A stretch of 64,000 nucleotides of DNA from Herbaspirillum sp. meg3 (GCF_002257565.1 NZ_CP022736.1:3720001-3784000), one strand, 5' to 3'. Counted from the first letter of the stretch, positions 36,197 to 45,321 are shown. The notes: generated from the letters alone by a model not told the origin. Translations and numbers: made by a program.

Positions 36197-37363
36197 ATGC
36201 GATTCAACATGCTTAAAACCGCTTTAAAGACCTTGCCTGCACTGATGATCGGTGCAACTCTGGCAAATGCAGCACTGGCTGCCGACGTCAAGCTCGGCCT
36301 GGCCGCAGCACTGACCGGCCCTGCCGCCAAATACGGCGTCGCCATCAAGAACGGCTTCACGCTGGCCGCTGACGAAGTCAACGCCAAGGGCGGTGTCAAC
36401 GGCAACAAACTGGTTCTGATTGCAGAAGACGAACAAGGCAAGAAAGAAGAAGCCATCAACGTCTTCAAAAAACTGATTTTCCAGGACAAGGTGCTGATGG
36501 TCTTCGGCCCGACCCTGTCCAATTCCGCTTTTGCTGCTGACCCGATCGCCAACGCCGCCAAGGTCGTCGCTTTCGGCACCAGCAACACCGCCGACGGCAT
36601 CACTGCCATGGGCCCGTTCACCTTCCGTAACTCCGTCATGGAAGCCGACGTCTTGCCAGTGACCGTCAAGGCCGCCGTCAAGCATTTCGGCATCAAGAAG
36701 GTCGCTGTGATCTATGGTAACGACGATGCGTTCACCAAGTCCGGCTACGACGTCTTCAAGGCGACGCTGGAACAGCAAAAGATCCCGACCACAACGACCG
36801 AAGCGTATGCCAAGGGCGACGTCGACTTCAAGGCACAGTTGACCAAGATCAAGGCCGGCAATCCTGACGCCATCGTCTGCTCCTGCCTGGCGGAAGAAGC
36901 GGCGAACATCATCCTGCAAACCCGCGCGCTGGGCATGAAGCAACCGTTCATCGGCGGCAACGGTCTGAACTCGCCGAAGCTGTTTGAAATCGCCAAGGAC
37001 GCAGGCGACAACACCCTGATGGGCAGCCCATGGTCGTCGGAAAACCTGACGCCAGCCAACAAGGCGTTCATCGCCGCGTACAAGGCCAAGTTCGGTTCCG
37101 ACCCCGACCAGTTCTCCGCACAAGCCTACGATGCACTGCACGTGGTTGCCGAAGCACTCAAGAACGTCAAGCTGTCCGGCGCACTGGACAAGGACCGTGA
37201 CGCTCTGCGTCTGGCCCTGCCTGCCGTCAAGATCGATGGCGCGACCGGCAAGTTCGCCTTCCGCGCTGCGCCTGCCGTCGCCGGCAAGCAAGTCGGCTTC
37301 GATGCGCAACAAGAAGCTGTCGTCAGTATCGCCAAGGGCGGCAAGTTCACTCTGCTGAAGTAA
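36197..37363 (+). CDS. livJ: Branched-chain amino acid ABC transporter, periplasmic binding protein
   Basis: A 388-residue precursor. The signal peptide (about 1-29, ending LANAALAA) precedes the Peripla_BP_6 fold: VKLGLAAALTGPAAKYGVAIKNGFTL, then the hinge strands and AYDALHVVAEALKNV. Expected to bind Leu/Ile/Val or related amino acids and deliver them to LivHM. It is first in a livJ-H-M-G-F set and is separated from livH by a strong terminator, which would allow binding protein in excess over permease. Exact ligand not decidable from sequence. Confidence 0.93.
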   Translation: MRFNMLKTALKTLPALMIGATLANAALAADVKLGLAAALTGPAAKYGVAIKNGFTLAADEVNAKGGVNGNKLVLIAEDEQGKKEEAINVFKKLIFQDKVLMVFGPTLSNSAFAADPIANAAKVVAFGTSNTADGITAMGPFTFRNSVMEADVLPVTVKAAVKHFGIKKVAVIYGNDDAFTKSGYDVFKATLEQQKIPTTTTEAYAKGDVDFKAQLTKIKAGNPDAIVCSCLAEEAANIILQTRALGMKQPFIGGNGLNSPKLFEIAKDAGDNTLMGSPWSSENLTPANKAFIAAYKAKFGSDPDQFSAQAYDALHVVAEALKNVKLSGALDKDRDALRLALPAVKIDGATGKFAFRAAPAVAGKQVGFDAQQEAVVSIAKGGKFTLLK

Positions 37364-37386
37364 TTTTCAGCAGGAAGAACGAGCTC

Positions 37387-37419
37387 AAAGACTCCGGTAT
37401 TTTTTACCGGAGTCTTTTT
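37387..37419 (+). terminator. Terminator between livJ and livH
   Basis: The arms AAAGACTCCGGTA and TACCGGAGTCTTT make a perfect 13-bp stem with a five-T loop and a following T run. Transcription of livHMGF must come from read-through or from a promoter in 37420-37605. Confidence 0.9.
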
Positions 37420-37605
37420 GTTCCCACTGCTCGGTTAGTGTCACCAGTTTTACCCAATCGCGAAAAAGAACAGGCTAGCCAAAAGCCGCTTTTCTGATGT
37501 AACGAGGGATACATCGCCAGCCTGCCAGCGCATGCATGTTCATGCATGACTGACGGATGAGACCGGCGCTCCTCACCATTCGTCACCACTCTATTCGCAG
37601 GCTCT

Positions 37606-38487
37606 ATGTTAGAACAACAACTTATCAATGCCCTTTCGCTAGGCAGCGTCTATGCGCTCTTTGCGCTCGGGTTCACGCTGGTATTCGGCGTGCTCGGCGT
37701 CATCAACCTGTCGCACGGCGCGATCTTCATGCTGGGTAGTTATGCCGCACTGCTGCTGGTCGAAAAACTGGCACTGCCGCTCTGGCTGGCCATGCTCGCG
37801 GCAATGGTCGCCACCGGTCTGATCGGCCTCATCGTCGACTTTCTGGTGCTGAAACCGCTGCGCAAGCGCAATGCACCCCACCTGATTCCCATGATTGCCA
37901 CCATCGGTGTCGCGATCATGCTGACCAATCTCGCGCAAGGTCTGTTCGGCGCCGAGAACAAACGCTTCCCGGTCGGCACCATCCCGGAAGACAGCGTCAC
38001 CATCGGCAACATGCACGTCACCGCGGTACAAGTCGGCATCGTCGTCATCGCCTTCGTGCTGATGATCGTGCTGCTGGCCGTGATGCGCCGCACACAGCTG
38101 GGCCGCGCGCTGCGCGCCATCGCCGAGTCGCCGAAAGCCGCTTACCTGCTGGGCATCAACGTCGAAGGCCTGTTCTACCTGACCTCGTTTGCCGCCGCCG
38201 CGCTGGGGGGCGCAGCGGGCGTGCTGGTCGGCCTGTCCTTCAATGCGATCTCGCCCTTCATGGGCCAGCCGATGCTGCACAAGGGCATTGCCGTCATCAT
38301 CCTGGGCGGCATGGGCGACATCCGCGGCGCGATGATCGGCGGTTTGTTCCTCGGCTTTGCCGAAGTGCTGACCGTGGCGTACATTTCGAGCGACTTCCGC
38401 GATGCGGTGGCGTTCGGTCTCCTGTTTTTGATTTTGTTGGTCAAGCCTTCCGGCATGTTCGGCAAAGTGCTGGAAAGAAAGGCTTAA
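37606..38487 (+). CDS. livH: Branched-chain amino acid ABC transporter permease LivH
   Basis: A 293-residue inner-membrane permease with about eight helices. It opens with MLEQQLINALSLGSVYALFALGFTLVFGVLGVINLSHGAIFMLG, which is the LivH hallmark, and carries the ATPase-contact region GRALRAIAESPKAAYLLGINV. It pairs with LivM to form the channel. It begins the livHMGF operon and ends four bases before livM. Confidence 0.96.
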   Translation: MLEQQLINALSLGSVYALFALGFTLVFGVLGVINLSHGAIFMLGSYAALLLVEKLALPLWLAMLAAMVATGLIGLIVDFLVLKPLRKRNAPHLIPMIATIGVAIMLTNLAQGLFGAENKRFPVGTIPEDSVTIGNMHVTAVQVGIVVIAFVLMIVLLAVMRRTQLGRALRAIAESPKAAYLLGINVEGLFYLTSFAAAALGGAAGVLVGLSFNAISPFMGQPMLHKGIAVIILGGMGDIRGAMIGGLFLGFAEVLTVAYISSDFRDAVAFGLLFLILLVKPSGMFGKVLERKA

Positions 38488-38491
38488 TCCC

Positions 38492-39382
38492 ATGAGTATG
38501 ATGGAATGGTGGGATGGATTCTGGGCGACGTATAACACCGTCATCTTCAGCGTCGGCGTCAACGCCATGCTGGCCCTGTCAATCTACGTCACGCTGTCGT
38601 GCGGCCTGCTGTCGCTGGCCAACGCAGCGTTCATGGGGATCGGCGCTTACGCCGCATCCCTGATAACCATGCAGGCAGGTCTGCCCTTCCCGGTTGCGCT
38701 CGCAGCCGGCGGCATCCTGCCGGCGCTGGTGGCACTGGTGATCGGTATCCCGACGCTGCGCCTGTCTGGCGTCTACCTCGCGATGGCCACACTGGGCTTC
38801 GGCGAAGTGGTGCGCGTGGTGGTGCTGAACATGGAAATCACCGGCGGCCCGATGGGCCTGAACGGCGTTCCGCCGGTCACCGAGTGGTGGCACATTGTGC
38901 TGCTGCTGGGCGTGACGGTGTATTTCCTCGCCCGCGTACGCCGCTCCAAGATCGGCCGCGCCTTTGAAGCGATCAAGGAAGACGAAGTCGCCGCCCGCCT
39001 GATGGGCGTCAACGTGGCCGGCTACAAGCTGCTGGCCTTCGTCATCGGCGCAGCGATCGCCGGTGTTGCCGGCGCCTTGAACGCGCACTACACCTTCACC
39101 ATCGGCCCCAACAACTACGGTTTTGAAAACGCCGTGGATATCCTGACCATGGCCGTGTTCGGCGGCACCAGCAACCTGATCGGCCCGATGATCGGCTCGA
39201 CCATCCTGTCGCTGCTGCCTGAAGTACTGCGCCATTTCAAGGACTTCCGCCTGGCCGCCAACGGCCTGATCCTGATCCTGGTCGTGCTGTATCTGCCGAA
39301 GGGCATCTGGGATCCGCGCCGTATTCGTGCATTCATGCAACGCCGTAACAGCAACAACTCTGCAAGCAAGAAGGTGAACTGA
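38492..39382 (+). CDS. livM: Branched-chain amino acid ABC transporter permease LivM
   Basis: A 296-residue inner-membrane permease with about eight to nine helices. LivM-type blocks are SLANAAFMGIGAYAASL, IPTLRLSGVYLAMATLGFGEV and the ATPase-contact loop GRAFEAIKEDEVAARLMGVNV. The C terminus is basic and rich in Arg/Asn. Its stop codon overlaps the livG start by one base (TGATG), showing translational coupling in the operon. Confidence 0.96.
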   Translation: MSMMEWWDGFWATYNTVIFSVGVNAMLALSIYVTLSCGLLSLANAAFMGIGAYAASLITMQAGLPFPVALAAGGILPALVALVIGIPTLRLSGVYLAMATLGFGEVVRVVVLNMEITGGPMGLNGVPPVTEWWHIVLLLGVTVYFLARVRRSKIGRAFEAIKEDEVAARLMGVNVAGYKLLAFVIGAAIAGVAGALNAHYTFTIGPNNYGFENAVDILTMAVFGGTSNLIGPMIGSTILSLLPEVLRHFKDFRLAANGLILILVVLYLPKGIWDPRRIRAFMQRRNSNNSASKKVN

Positions 39383-40143
39383 TGCTTTTACAATTCAACC
39401 AGATCAGTAAAAACTTCGGCGGTTTGCAGGTTCTGCAAGGCGTCCAGTTCCATGTGCCCGAAGGCGGCATCTTCGGTCTGATCGGCCCCAACGGCGCCGG
39501 CAAGACCACCGTGTTCAACCTGATCACCGGCCTGCTGCGCGCCTCTTCCGGCAACATCGTGTTCGACGGCCAGGACATCGGCAACGTCGCCCCGCACAAG
39601 ATCACCGAACGCGGCATCGCGCGCACCTTCCAGAATATTCGCGTGTTCAAGGAAATGACGCTGCTCGAAAACGTCGTGGTGGGCATGCACGATCACCTCG
39701 ACTACGGTTTCGGCGGCCTGCTGCTGAACCTCGGCTCGTTCCGCAAGATCGAGAAGGAGGCCCGAGAACGCGCGCTGGAGCTGCTGTCCTGGGTGCGTCT
39801 GGACCACAAGGCCGACATGCTGGCCGACAGCCTCTCCTACGGCGAGCAGCGCAAGCTGGAATTCGCCCGCGCGCTGGCGACCAAGCCCAAGCTGCTGTTG
39901 CTGGACGAACCGGTGGCCGGCATGAACCCGGCGGAAAAGACCGAGCTCATGGCAGAAATCATCAACATCAAGCAACGCGGTTTCTCGATCTTCATGATCG
40001 AGCACGACATGCGTTTCGTGATGGGCCTGTGCGACCGCGTCGCCGTGCTCAACTTCGGCAAGATCATCGCCGAAGGCACACCGGATGAGATCAAGAACAA
40101 TCAGGAAGTGATCGAGGCCTACCTCGGCAAGGAAGAAGCATAA
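39382..40143 (+). CDS. livG: Branched-chain amino acid ABC transporter ATPase LivG
   Basis: A 253-residue ABC ATPase. Walker A is GPNGAGKTT (about 35-43), the signature is LSYGEQRKLE in place of LSGGQ (normal for LivG), and Walker B is LLLLDEPVAGMNP. The BCA_ABC_TP_C tail (EGTPDEIKNNQEVIEAYLG) is present. It dimerises with LivF to power LivHM. Only two bases separate it from livF. Confidence 0.96.
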   Translation: MLLQFNQISKNFGGLQVLQGVQFHVPEGGIFGLIGPNGAGKTTVFNLITGLLRASSGNIVFDGQDIGNVAPHKITERGIARTFQNIRVFKEMTLLENVVVGMHDHLDYGFGGLLLNLGSFRKIEKEARERALELLSWVRLDHKADMLADSLSYGEQRKLEFARALATKPKLLLLDEPVAGMNPAEKTELMAEIINIKQRGFSIFMIEHDMRFVMGLCDRVAVLNFGKIIAEGTPDEIKNNQEVIEAYLGKEEA

Positions 40144-40145
40144 CC

Positions 40146-40874
40146 ATGAGCCAGACAGTCCCAAAAGTCATTCTGCAAGTCCAGGACCTGGCGGTTTCCT
40201 ACGGCCATATCGAAGCCGTCAAAGGCATCAGCCTGACCCTGAACGAAGGCGAAATCACCGCGCTGGTCGGTGCCAACGGCGCCGGCAAGAGCACCTCGTT
40301 GCTGGCCATCTCCGGCCTCGTTAAAGCGACGCGCGGCAAAGTGCTGTTTAACGGCGCAGACCTCACCCAGCAGTCGCCGCACCGCATCGTCGGCAGCGGC
40401 GTGGTGCAAGTCGCTGAAGGCCGTGCCACGCTGACCACGCTGACCATCGAAGAAAACCTCGCCCTGGGCGCCTACACGCGCAAGGACAAGGCTGCGGTGG
40501 CTACCGACCTGGAGTGGGTCTACTCGCTGTTCCCTGTCCTCAAGCAACGCGCCAAGGGCCTCGCCGGCAACCTCTCCGGCGGCGAACAGCAAATGCTCGC
40601 CATCGGCCGCGCGCTGATGGCCAGACCCAAGGTCTTGCTGTTGGACGAACCGTCGATGGGCCTGGCGCCGCTGATCATCCAGGAAATCTTCCGCATCGTG
40701 CAAGAGATCAACAAGACCGGCATGACGGTCCTGCTGGTCGAACAAAACGTGCGCCAGGCGCTGCGCATCGCGCAACGCGGCTACGTGCTCGAAACCGGCA
40801 AGATCGTGCTGGAAGACAGCGGCGCCAACCTGCTGCACAACCCGAAAGTGGTCGAAGCCTATCTGGGCGGCTGA
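40146..40874 (+). CDS. livF: Branched-chain amino acid ABC transporter ATPase LivF
   Basis: A 242-residue ABC ATPase. Walker A is GANGAGKST (about 41-49), the signature NLSGGEQQMLAIGRAL, Walker B VLLLDEPSMGLAP, and the H-loop is replaced by the LivF-type LLVEQNVRQAL. Last gene of livHMGF, followed within 20 bases by a strong terminator. Confidence 0.96.
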   Translation: MSQTVPKVILQVQDLAVSYGHIEAVKGISLTLNEGEITALVGANGAGKSTSLLAISGLVKATRGKVLFNGADLTQQSPHRIVGSGVVQVAEGRATLTTLTIEENLALGAYTRKDKAAVATDLEWVYSLFPVLKQRAKGLAGNLSGGEQQMLAIGRALMARPKVLLLDEPSMGLAPLIIQEIFRIVQEINKTGMTVLLVEQNVRQALRIAQRGYVLETGKIVLEDSGANLLHNPKVVEAYLGG

Positions 40875-40891
40875 TCGGTTCGGTTTCACTG

Positions 40892-40931
40892 CAAACAAAA
40901 ACAGCGGCCTCAGGGTCGCTGTTTTTGTTTG
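40892..40931 (+). terminator. Terminator of the liv operon
   Basis: The arms CAAACAAAAACAGCG and CGCTGTTTTTGTTTG are perfect over 15 bp with a ten-base loop and embedded T run. Confidence 0.9.
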
Positions 40932-40991
40932 TACCGGCCGAATGCTTTACCATCGTGCGTTATTGCTATTGCCAACATTGCCCTCTCCCTC

Positions 40992-42488
40992 ATGCCGACT
41001 TTCGATTCCTCTCTCGTCTGGTTCCGTCGCGATCTGCGCATCAGCGACCACGCTGCGCTGTATTACGCGCTCAAACAAAGCAAGCAGGTGCATTGCGTGT
41101 TCGTCTATGACCGCGACATCCTCGACGCGCTGCTGGCCGACGGCCTGCAAGCCGATCGCCGCATCGACTTCATCATGGCCTCCATTACCGAACTCGACGC
41201 CGCCTTGCGCGAGGCCGGTGGCGCACTGATCGTGCGCCATGCCTCGGCGCAGCAAGATATCCCGGCGCTGGCGGCAGAGCTTGGCGTCGACGCCATCTTC
41301 ACCAACCATGACTACGAACCACAGGCGATCAAGCGCGATGCGGCGGTCAAGAAACAATTGGAAAAAGACGGCCGCCAATTGCTGACCTACAAGGATCAGG
41401 TCATCTTTGAAAAGGACGAAGTACTGTCGCTGGCGGGTCGTCCCTTCTCCGTCTTCACACCGTACAAGAATGCATGGATGAACAAGCTATCCGGTCCTGG
41501 CGGCGACTTCTATCTCAAGCCTTATCCGGTGGATGCCTATTTCGCACAACTCGCACCACCTTCAAAGAAATACCACAAGGCCTTGCCGACACTGGAAGAC
41601 CTCGGCTTTCTGCCGACCAATCTGAAAGACTTGCGTATCCCGACCGGCATGTCTGGTGCAGCACAATTGCTGGAAGACTTCTTGCCGCGTTTGGGCAAGT
41701 ACGGCGATACGCGCGACTTCCCTGCCGTCAAGGGACCGTCCTACCTGTCGGTGCATCTGCGTTTCGGCACGATCTCCATCCGTACGCTGGCCCGTACTGC
41801 CGTCGAGGCCATGCGCATCGGCGAAGGCCGCCGCGGCGCGCCGGTGTGGTTGTCGGAACTGGTGTGGCGCGATTTTTATTTCATGATCCTGTTCCACCAT
41901 CCACGCGTTGTTGAGCGCTCTTTCAAGGCGGATTACGACGCGATTCAATGGGAAGGCGGCAAGCATGCGCGCGAGATGTTTGCCAAGTGGTGCGAAGGCC
42001 GCACCGGTTACCCCCTGGTCGACGCCGCCATGCTGCAACTGAACCAGACCGGCTACATGCACAACCGTCTGCGCATGGTGGTGGCGAGCTTTCTGACCAA
42101 GGACCTGGGGATCGACTGGCGCTGGGGCGAGAAGTACTTTGCCGATCAGCTCAATGACTTCGACCTGTCGGCCAACAACGGCGGCTGGCAATGGGCGTCT
42201 TCTTCAGGGTGCGATGCGCAGCCGTATTTCCGTATCTTCAATCCGATTACGCAGTCAGAGAGGTTTGACGCGGAGGGGAAGTTCATCCGGCGGTATCTGC
42301 CTCAGCTGGCCGGCTTGCCGGATAAGTATGTTCATGCGCCCTGGTTGTGTTCTGCTGACTTGTTGAAGTCTGCCGGGGTCAAGTTGGGGAAGGATTATCC
42401 GGAGCCTATGGTGGATCATGCAGAGGCGCGGAAGAGGACGTTGTTGAGGTATGCGGTGGTGAAGAAGGATTTGGGGGATGAGGATTGA
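40992..42488 (+). CDS. phr: Deoxyribodipyrimidine photolyase
   Basis: A 498-residue flavoprotein that uses blue light to split cyclobutane pyrimidine dimers. The N-terminal antenna domain begins VWFRRDLRISDHAALYYAL. The C-terminal FAD domain includes ELVWRDFYFMILFHHP, GRTGYPLVDAAMLQLNQTGYMHNRLRM and DLSANNGGWQWASSSGCDAQPYFRIFNP, as in class I CPD photolyases. The last 60 codons shift to G-rich, less typical codon use. ATG at 40992 is chosen; the upstream frame overlaps the liv terminator. A repeat element begins 46 bases after its stop. Confidence 0.94.
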   Translation: MPTFDSSLVWFRRDLRISDHAALYYALKQSKQVHCVFVYDRDILDALLADGLQADRRIDFIMASITELDAALREAGGALIVRHASAQQDIPALAAELGVDAIFTNHDYEPQAIKRDAAVKKQLEKDGRQLLTYKDQVIFEKDEVLSLAGRPFSVFTPYKNAWMNKLSGPGGDFYLKPYPVDAYFAQLAPPSKKYHKALPTLEDLGFLPTNLKDLRIPTGMSGAAQLLEDFLPRLGKYGDTRDFPAVKGPSYLSVHLRFGTISIRTLARTAVEAMRIGEGRRGAPVWLSELVWRDFYFMILFHHPRVVERSFKADYDAIQWEGGKHAREMFAKWCEGRTGYPLVDAAMLQLNQTGYMHNRLRMVVASFLTKDLGIDWRWGEKYFADQLNDFDLSANNGGWQWASSSGCDAQPYFRIFNPITQSERFDAEGKFIRRYLPQLAGLPDKYVHAPWLCSADLLKSAGVKLGKDYPEPMVDHAEARKRTLLRYAVVKKDLGDED

Positions 42489-42533
42489 GTAAGCGTTTTG
42501 GTTCGACAACCAGTTTCGCTGATCGAATCTTTT

Positions 42534-42699
42534 CTTTCTTCGACCGACCGTGCCGGGGATAGCCCGGCGTCAGCAGAGGAAAATCGGGAAGGGAAAACAA
42601 CTCGCTTCGCTCAGACATTTTTCTCTTCTTAATCCGATTTTCCTCTGCTGACGCCGGCTACTCTCAAGCGGACTTCGAGACTGACTCGCTGCGCATCGC
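42534..42699 (-). repeat. Structured intergenic repeat, copy A (short form)
   Basis: A minus-oriented copy of the multi-hairpin repeat. Its main stem is a perfect 21-bp pairing of 42567-42587 with 42634-42654, enclosing the conserved core with AACTCGCTTCGCTCAGACAT. It has the terminal GCCGGG-type hairpin but lacks about 95 bases holding the two middle hairpins seen in the other copies. It occupies the gap between two converging genes (phr and the SDR gene). An 18-bp palindrome follows at 42751. Confidence 0.85.
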
Positions 42700-42750
42700 C
42701 AGTCTCGGGGCCGGTGATGCAATCAACTTCTTCCGGTCTCTTTTGTGTCG

Positions 42751-42768
42751 TCCCAGCGAACGCTGTGA
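42751..42768. repeat. 18-bp palindromic repeat, slightly degenerate
   Basis: TCCCAGCGAACGCTGTGA, one base off the perfect form TCCCAGCG-N2-CGCTGGGA, with the usual flank CGTCG on the left and CCCAGTGG on the right. Lies 50 bases beyond repeat copy A. Confidence 0.7.
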
Positions 42769-42812
42769 CCCAGTGGTGTCAGCGTTCCGCTGAGGTCAGC
42801 ATCGCAGGGATT

Positions 42813-43793
42813 TTAAAACTTCTCGCCCACAAGCTCCCCCGCCTTCTCCCACAACGCATCGGCCCGCTTCGGATCAATTGCATAGGGACGCACGCCGACA
42901 CTGAATGCACTGACAACCGCATCATCCGACAAGATTTCCCCAACATGGCAATCCTCGCAATAGCGTCCGCCGATCATTTCTGCATCAGCGACGATGCCGG
43001 CCCACAGGGTTGTTGCCGCTCCTTGCGCGACGGTTTTCACTTCAAATGGCTGATGTCCTTGCGCCAGATGCTGTTCATTCATCGCGGTGAATGCGGCCTG
43101 GAAGGCTTCTGGTTCCATGTTGCGGATCAGTTCCGTCTGAATCACGCCGGGATGAATGCTCGCTGCGCGCACGCCGCGATGACGATAGCGCGCGTCGAAC
43201 GCAAACGCCAGCAGTGCGTCGCCGGTCTTGGAGCGGCCATAGGCAACCCATGGATCGTAGGGCGTGTTCGCAAAGTTCGGATCCTCAAGATCGACGTCTG
43301 CAAAACGGTGGCCGTTGGAAGATAGCACGATCAAGCGAGCCTCCTCCTTCATCAAGGGTGCAAGACGGTTAGCCAGTACATAGTGACCCAGCACGTTGGT
43401 GCCGAATTGAAGTTCGAAGCCGTCTTTGGTGTGCTCAAACGGCGTCGCCATGATGCCGGCATTGGCGACCACCAGATCGAAGGGTTTCTTCGCGGCGACT
43501 ATCGCATCGCTCACCGCCCGCACCGACGCAAGATCGGCCAGATCCATCCGGATGATTTCAAAACGGCCGCCGCTTTGCTCTGCCGCATCGCGCACGACTT
43601 TCGTGGCGTTATGTGCTTTGCCGAGATCGCGCACCGTGCCGATCACTTCCGCGCCGCGCGCCACAAGGGCACGCGCCGTTTCCACGCCCAGCCCTGCCGA
43701 GACACCGGTGATGAAGGCGCGCTTGCCGCGCAGATCGATATCGCCCAGTACATCGTCTGTTGTCGATTTCGCATCGAAGTGTTTGATAGTCAA
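42813..43793 (-). CDS. Short-chain dehydrogenase/reductase
   Basis: A 326-residue NAD(P)-dependent SDR of the retinol dehydrogenase/WWOX-like type. The cofactor loop is ITGVSAGLGVETARALV (TGxxxGxG), the structural motif VVANAGIM (NAG), catalytic Ser in IVLSSNGHRF and the Tyr/Lys pair YGRSKTGDALL (YxxxK). No ATG fits: TTG at 43793 with AGGAGAG four bases upstream is the likely start. Divergent from an AraC regulator that probably controls it. Substrate unknown. Confidence 0.9.
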   Translation of the reverse strand: MTIKHFDAKSTTDDVLGDIDLRGKRAFITGVSAGLGVETARALVARGAEVIGTVRDLGKAHNATKVVRDAAEQSGGRFEIIRMDLADLASVRAVSDAIVAAKKPFDLVVANAGIMATPFEHTKDGFELQFGTNVLGHYVLANRLAPLMKEEARLIVLSSNGHRFADVDLEDPNFANTPYDPWVAYGRSKTGDALLAFAFDARYRHRGVRAASIHPGVIQTELIRNMEPEAFQAAFTAMNEQHLAQGHQPFEVKTVAQGAATTLWAGIVADAEMIGGRYCEDCHVGEILSDDAVVSAFSVGVRPYAIDPKRADALWEKAGELVGEKF

Positions 43794-43946
43794 GATTCTC
43801 TCCTGTGAAGTTAAGGACGCGGTGATCGCGCCCGTCTTGCCCAAGATACGCTCCCGACCTCGCGCCTACTCGCCAAAACTGCGCAAATTCTTGCCTGATC
43901 TGCTCATTTCATTGATCTCGCTCTCAAGTCATGCCACACTGGATTC

Positions 43947-44843
43947 ATGAAAGACTTACTTGATCAGATGTGCCGGCGGGTGCTGCGTCACGCCGACGAC
44001 AAGCAGTTGGACACCGCCATTCCACGTCTTGCCATCGGCGCCTTCCGGCAACCGGAGCCGACATTTACAGCCGTTGCCGCCGGTGTATGCCTGGTTCTTC
44101 AGGGTGCCAAGCAGATGATGGTCGGCAAGAAAATGCTGCGCTATGGCGCCGGCGGTTGTTTCGCATCGCTGATCGAGTTGCCGACGACTTGTTGCATATT
44201 CGAAATGGACGGCGACAAACCTTATCTAGGTACGGGCCTGACGCTGGACCATGAGATCTTCACCGCGCTGATTGCCGACATGCCCGGGGCGCCATCGAAA
44301 AAGGAGTTTTTAGGCTTCCACATTGAAACAGTTTCCCGCGAAGTGCTGGAAGCCTGGGATCACCTTCTGGCCTTGCTCGACACGCCGAAAGACATTCCCG
44401 TTCTCGCCGCCTCGAGAGAGCGAGAGTTGTTGTATCGTCTGCTCCAAAGTCCTCACGGGCCGTTGCTGCGGCAGATAGCGCGCGAAGAAGGCCGGCTGGC
44501 GCAGATCAGAAGAGCCATCGACTGGATGCGTAACCACTTCGATGAATCATTCCCCATCGAAACCGTGGCAGACATCGCCGGGATGAGCGTTGCATCCTTC
44601 AACCGCCACTTCCGCACAGCGACTTCGACGAGTCCTTTGCAATATCAAAAAACGCTCAGGCTCCAGGCTGCGCGACGCCTGCTGGCATCCGACGTCGACG
44701 CCACCCGCACCGCCTACGCCGTGGGCTACGAAAGCCCGTCGCAATTCAGCCGCGAGTACTCACGACTGTTCGGAAGGCCACCAAAACAAGACGCCTCGCA
44801 ATTGCGAGAAAGCATCAGCGATATTTCCAGCGTGATAGTTTGA
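43947..44843 (+). CDS. AraC-family transcriptional regulator
   Basis: A 298-residue regulator with an N-terminal AraC_N (YqhC-type) sensing domain (about 20-170; AVAAGVCLVLQGAKQMMVGKKMLRYG) and two C-terminal helix-turn-helices (about 190-285; FPIETVADIAGMSVASFNRHF and AYAVGYESPSQFSREYSRLFG). YqhC-type regulators usually activate a divergent reductase gene in response to aldehydes; the adjacent SDR gene fits. The effector here is not known. It converges on the ammonia-lyase gene with repeat copy B between. Confidence 0.92.
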   Translation: MKDLLDQMCRRVLRHADDKQLDTAIPRLAIGAFRQPEPTFTAVAAGVCLVLQGAKQMMVGKKMLRYGAGGCFASLIELPTTCCIFEMDGDKPYLGTGLTLDHEIFTALIADMPGAPSKKEFLGFHIETVSREVLEAWDHLLALLDTPKDIPVLAASRERELLYRLLQSPHGPLLRQIAREEGRLAQIRRAIDWMRNHFDESFPIETVADIAGMSVASFNRHFRTATSTSPLQYQKTLRLQAARRLLASDVDATRTAYAVGYESPSQFSREYSRLFGRPPKQDASQLRESISDISSVIV

Positions 44844-44858
44844 GACCTTCATACTGGG

Positions 44859-44876
44859 TTCCAGCCGACGCTGGGC
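44859..44876. repeat. Degenerate 18-bp palindromic repeat
   Basis: TTCCAGCCGACGCTGGGC, with the typical left flank ACTGGG and right flank CCCAGTGG, is a decayed member of the 18-bp palindrome family. It lies 15 bases after the AraC gene and 46 bases before a second copy. Confidence 0.55.
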
Positions 44877-44921
44877 CCCAGTGGCGTATGTGCACCACTC
44901 AACCGCCGACACAACACGGGG

Positions 44922-44939
44922 TTCCAACTTCCGTTGGAA
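44922..44939. repeat. 18-bp palindromic repeat, TTCCAAC variant
   Basis: TTCCAACTTCCGTTGGAA keeps the stem of the family while changing its bases (TTCCAAC/GTTGGAA in place of TCCCAGC/GCTGGGA). Flanked by GGGG on the left and CGACGAA on the right; 50 bases upstream of repeat copy B. Confidence 0.7.
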
Positions 44940-44988
44940 CGACGAACTTAAAAAGACCAGAGAAATTTAAACCACCTCCGTCCCCTAG

Positions 44989-45236
44989 CGATGCGAAGCG
45001 AGCCGGTCTCGAAGTCCGCTTGAGAGTAGCCGGTGACGGCAGGTGCAAATCGGAAAAAGAAGGGAAAAATGTCTGAGCGCAGCGAGTTGTTTTCCCTTCC
45101 CGATTTGTGCCTGCCGGCGCCGGGAACCCCGAAGGGGCTACGACCCAGCGGCCGCCTTCTTTTGCTTACTTTTCTTGGCGGAGCAAGAAAAGTGAGCGGC
45201 TGCCGGGCCGCCCCCGGCTAGGTTGATCGAAGAAAG
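44989..45236 (+). repeat. Structured intergenic repeat, copy B (full length)
   Basis: A plus-oriented full-length copy. Stem 1 pairs 45038-45053 with 45100-45115, including two G-T wobbles, around the core ATGTCTGAGCGCAGCGAGTTG-like segment. Hairpin 2 is ACCCCGAAGGGG (about 45126-45137). Hairpin 3 pairs ACTTTTCTTG with CAAGAAAAGT (45168-45193). Hairpin 4 is GCCGGG...CCCCGGC. It lies between the converging AraC and ammonia-lyase genes. A small open frame starting MSERSELFSLPDL crosses it. Confidence 0.88.
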
Positions 45237-45321
45237 AAAACCCGAAGCTATCCAACACCGCCAGTCGGAACAAAAAAGAGCAGCCGAAGCTGCCCTTTTC
45301 CCAACACAACAACAAAACCAA

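Noticed and set aside
45070..45221. Small open frames beginning MSERSELFSLPD inside the large repeats (also near 53480, 63850 and on the minus strand of copies A and D)
   Set aside because: They exist because the repeat core is conserved as DNA/RNA structure; the frames have different tails, no consistent ribosome site and no independent coding signal.
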